DNA of 33,967 nucleotides from CAZDCD01 sp964503885 (GTDB lineage Bacteria; Bacteroidota; Bacteroidia; Bacteroidales; UBA10428), in the NCBI GenBank assembly GCA_964503885.1, contig CAZDCD010000036.1, positions 1-33,967 on the forward strand, written 5' to 3'. Under the pieces are notes generated by a model. The model was given only the letters and a program-made list of their open reading frames with translations, was not told where the DNA came from and made no database searches. Shown here piece by piece: positions 32,046 to 33,967 of the stretch (the first letter of the stretch is position 1; the number at the start of each line of letters is the position of its first letter). Position numbers and translations under genes: made by a program.

Positions 32046-32891
32046 TCAGGAACGTTGGTACGGCAGTTCATCGGCATTAATTTTGGGACCAAGCGCCTCG
32101 TTCATGCTGCCCTGCCGGTAACCTTCAAGGTCAACTGTAATGGATGTGTATCCTATTTCCCTGGCGCGCCGGACTATCTCTATCCGGATATCTTCATCGA
32201 AGAACTGTCGGATATCCTGCGGGTTGACCTCTATTTTCAGTGTTTTTTTCTGGTGCCTTGCCCTGATGTTCCTGAACCCAAGGTCGTGCAGGTAGTTTTC
32301 AATCTCGTCGACCATCCGTAATTTTTCCAGGTCGATCTTTTCACCATAGGGGAACCTGGAGGACAGGCAGGCAAGGGCTTCTTTGTTCCAGGTTTGCAGG
32401 CCGAGTATTTTTGACAATTCCCTTATCTCAGCTTTGCCCAGTCCGGCTTCCTGCAGCGGGCTTCTCACCCCCTTTTCCTTCAATGCCGCCATACCGGGTC
32501 GGTAGTCTTTCTGGTCGTCGGCATTCGAACCGTCGATCATGTTTTTATATTGTCGTTCTCCTGCAATCGCTGCAATCTTTTCATACAGCTCGCTTTTGCA
32601 GAAATAACACCGGTTCACAGGATTTTCAAGGAAACGCTGTTCTTCGGTCTCCTGTGTTTCGATGATCTCGATCCTTACTCCCATCTTTCCGGCCTGCTCT
32701 ATGGCAACATCGTATTCACGCGAAGGGTAGGTGGGTGAAATGGCCAGGACGCCGAAAGCATTTTCACCAAGGACATCGGTGGCTACCTTTAGCAAAAAGG
32801 TACTGTCCACACCGCCCGAATACGCTACAACAGCCTGTTTCATATCCTGCAGGATAACTCTCAGCTTCCGGTATTTTTCTTCTGTATTCAT
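32046..32891 (-). CDS. larE: ATP-dependent sacrificial sulfur transferase LarE
   Basis: LarE adds sulfur to the pyridinium precursor of the nickel-pincer cofactor of lactate racemase and related enzymes. The 281-residue protein has the PP-loop motif SGGVDS at residues 25-30 and the family-typical PTYPSREYDVA. There are three cysteines, C95 and C98 in NRCYFCKS and C175 in ACLSSRFPYG. C175 aligns with the sacrificial cysteine of the Lactobacillus enzyme, while the added CxxC is typical of LarE proteins that bind a 4Fe-4S cluster and reuse sulfur. No larA, larB or larC is in the window, so the partner genes must lie elsewhere. A -7 element (CAAATATA on the + strand, 32,927-32,934) lies upstream. 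Confidence 0.93.
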   Translation of the reverse strand: MNTEEKYRKLRVILQDMKQAVVAYSGGVDSTFLLKVATDVLGENAFGVLAISPTYPSREYDVAIEQAGKMGVRIEIIETQETEEQRFLENPVNRCYFCKSELYEKIAAIAGERQYKNMIDGSNADDQKDYRPGMAALKEKGVRSPLQEAGLGKAEIRELSKILGLQTWNKEALACLSSRFPYGEKIDLEKLRMVDEIENYLHDLGFRNIRARHQKKTLKIEVNPQDIRQFFDEDIRIEIVRRAREIGYTSITVDLEGYRQGSMNEALGPKINADELPYQRS

Positions 32892-32926
32892 GAGAAAACC
32901 ATTTATAAATTGCAGATATACACATG

Positions 32927-32934
32927 CAAATATA
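32927..32934 (-). promoter_or_regulatory. Candidate larE -7 element (TATATTTG)
   Basis: On the minus strand TATATTTG matches TAnnTTTG exactly, 35 nt before the larE ATG. No TTG is found at the normal upstream spacing. Confidence 0.45.
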
Positions 32935-33071
32935 CCTAATATATTTTTTAGAGTGGATTAAATCCCGAACTGACCAGGTTAAATAATGTTGTTTCTTCCC
33001 GGCCAGGCTTAAACTGATTTTATGGCACGAATTTTGGTTTATCTTAATCATGAAAACCAAAAATCGATATC

Positions 33072-33803
33072 ATGAAACGTATTCTACCCCTGTTTGTCGT
33101 TCTGCCCTTTATCCTGGCAGGATGCGTCCGCGAACCCTATGCTGATTTTAACAGTTCGGCAGTAGTGGTTGAAACCTATGAAAACATTCACTTTTATAAC
33201 CGGTCAGATAATTACAGGTCGCTCGAATGGGATTTTGATGACGGCACGTTTTCGATTAATTCGAATCCGGTTCATTACTACGAATTTCCCGGCATCTATA
33301 CAGTGATGCTGACCGCTTATGGGTATCACGGTGAAGTTGACCGTGCCTACCAGGACATCGAAGTAATCATTCCGACCATTCTCGAAATCACCGTGCTTGA
33401 ATATTACGACAGATACCCGGTGCCGGATGTTAGTGTGATCCTGTATCCAACCTATTACGACTGGGAGAATGAAGTCAATGCTGTTACCGATGGTCATGGG
33501 AACATTCTTGAGGGGTTTACCGATGCCTCCGGGGTGGTAACGTTTACAGGCCTTGATCCTATATCTTATTATGTGGATGTATGGCATGAGCATTACAACA
33601 ACTACCAGCTTGCCAATGAGGATCTGAATTTTATCAGGACAAGACCCTTAACTGCAGGACTTATAAACACGTTCACTGCGTATGTTGATTATATACCCAG
33701 CAGCAGCAAGAAGGCGGCACATGAGATCAGTAAAAAAACAACCAGCACTCTGAAAAGAACGTTCAAAGACACTCAGGGAATCAGGCAACAGCCTTCAAAA
33801 TAA
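33072..33803 (+). CDS. PKD-domain lipoprotein
   Basis: A 243-residue exported lipoprotein: signal peptide with lipobox LAGC (C18), then a PKD domain (about residues 25-98) with the hallmark WDFDDG and the closing YYEFPGIYTVMLTAYG. It is followed by a second beta-sandwich of carboxypeptidase-regulatory type (VPDVSVILYP, then TDASGVVTFTGLDPISYYVDVWHE). The tail is Lys/Ser/Thr-rich. PKD domains mediate extracellular protein or glycan contacts; the specific partner is unknown. The gene is monocistronic and ends before a strong terminator. Confidence 0.88.
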   Translation: MKRILPLFVVLPFILAGCVREPYADFNSSAVVVETYENIHFYNRSDNYRSLEWDFDDGTFSINSNPVHYYEFPGIYTVMLTAYGYHGEVDRAYQDIEVIIPTILEITVLEYYDRYPVPDVSVILYPTYYDWENEVNAVTDGHGNILEGFTDASGVVTFTGLDPISYYVDVWHEHYNNYQLANEDLNFIRTRPLTAGLINTFTAYVDYIPSSSKKAAHEISKKTTSTLKRTFKDTQGIRQQPSK

Positions 33804-33835
33804 AGGGTTTGTGTTAGATGCAATATGCAAGCTTC

Positions 33836-33870
33836 GGCCGGTGAGATTTGTTCTCCCGGCCTTATTTTTT
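33836..33870 (+). terminator. Rho-independent terminator after the PKD lipoprotein
   Basis: GGCCGG (33,836-33,841), a bulged T and GAGA (33,843-33,846) pair with TCTC and CCGGCC (33,852-33,861) around loop TTTGT. A TTATTTTTTTT tract follows. It separates the lipoprotein from tRNA-Leu. Confidence 0.93.
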
Positions 33871-33895
33871 TTCTTCAGGTTTTCGGATAAATTTA

Positions 33896-33903
33896 TATAT
33901 TTG
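33896..33903 (+). promoter_or_regulatory. Candidate tRNA-Leu -7 element (TATATTTG)
   Basis: TATATTTG matches TAnnTTTG exactly and stands 10 nt before the mature tRNA-Leu start, behind a terminator. The -33 region is T-rich without a clear TTG. Confidence 0.6.
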
Positions 33904-33913
33904 CACTCCTGTT

Positions 33914-33967
33914 GCCCAGATGGCGGAATTGGTAGACGCGCTAGTTTCAGGGACTAGTAATCGCAAG
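33914..33967 (+). tRNA. tRNA-Leu(CAG), 3' end outside the window
   Basis: The gene starts GCCCAGA. The D-arm is followed by an anticodon stem CTAGT/ACTAG (33,941-33,945 with 33,953-33,957), with anticodon CAG at 33,948-33,950. The sequence then enters a long variable arm (TAATCGCAAG), as expected for class II tRNA-Leu, and is cut by the window edge. Confidence 0.95.

Noticed and set aside
31983..32321. 112-codon + strand frame
   Set aside because: It is antisense to the end of larE and has no recognisable protein pattern.
1..33967. CRISPR arrays, insertion sequences, prophage genes, replication origin
   Set aside because: No regularly spaced repeats, transposase or integrase motifs, phage genes or DnaA-box clusters were seen on either strand.

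Overview
The window comes from a Bacteroidota chromosome, most likely a Bacteroidales-like lineage; genus cannot be read from the sequence. The case rests on three things. First, the gene order tRNA-Tyr, tRNA-Gly, tRNA-Thr, tuf, tRNA-Trp, secE, nusG, rplK, rplA, rplJ, rplL, rpoB, rpoC, DUF3467 is typical of the phylum. Second, several intergenic regions carry the Bacteroidota-type -7 promoter element TAnnTTTG. Third, clear Shine-Dalgarno sequences are mostly absent. The window opens inside a tRNA-Tyr gene and closes inside a tRNA-Leu(CAG) gene.

Region 1 (1-13,422) is the translation/transcription core: four tRNAs, EF-Tu, SecE, NusG, ribosomal proteins L11, L1, L10 and L7/L12, and the beta and beta' subunits of RNA polymerase, all on the + strand. 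A strong hairpin between rplL and rpoB is a candidate attenuator or processing site. A DUF3467 protein follows rpoC.

Region 2 (13,423-19,569) is a catabolic electron-transfer operon with a good Bacteroidota promoter: etfB, etfA, a membrane protein with two ferredoxin-type 4Fe-4S motifs, a soluble CCG-domain protein and a long VLCAD-like acyl-CoA dehydrogenase. Together they read as a route from acyl-CoA through ETF to the quinone pool. The ETF:quinone oxidoreductase (EtfD-like) appears as two separate polypeptides.

Region 3 (19,570-22,550) holds an unknown helical protein convergent with a short ssb gene (shared bidirectional terminator), an elaborate dyad/TAAACG array upstream of ssb, and a cyclopropane-synthase-like methyltransferase.

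Region 4 (22,551-30,700) is accessory, visibly more AT-rich to about 28.3 kb, and contains decayed genes. It has a small membrane protein, a stand-alone 2-oxoacid-dehydrogenase-type acyltransferase with an NmrA-like reductase, one intact and one broken Crp/Fnr regulator, a CPBP membrane protease, a secreted protein of unknown function and a large secreted parallel beta-helix protein. Three coding remnants are not apparent from simple ORF calling: an unidentified gene (22,997-23,363), a Crp/Fnr gene (25,302-25,800), and the C-terminal half of a subclass B1 metallo-beta-lactamase interrupted by a TGA codon (30,337-30,690). Crp/Fnr-like palindromes (5-N4-5) lie upstream of the two genes next to the regulators.

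Region 5 (30,696-33,967) holds a lipoprotein with a C-terminal membrane anchor, larE of the three-cysteine type, a PKD-domain lipoprotein with a strong terminator, and the start of tRNA-Leu. All identifications are from reading sequence and motifs; no database search was run.
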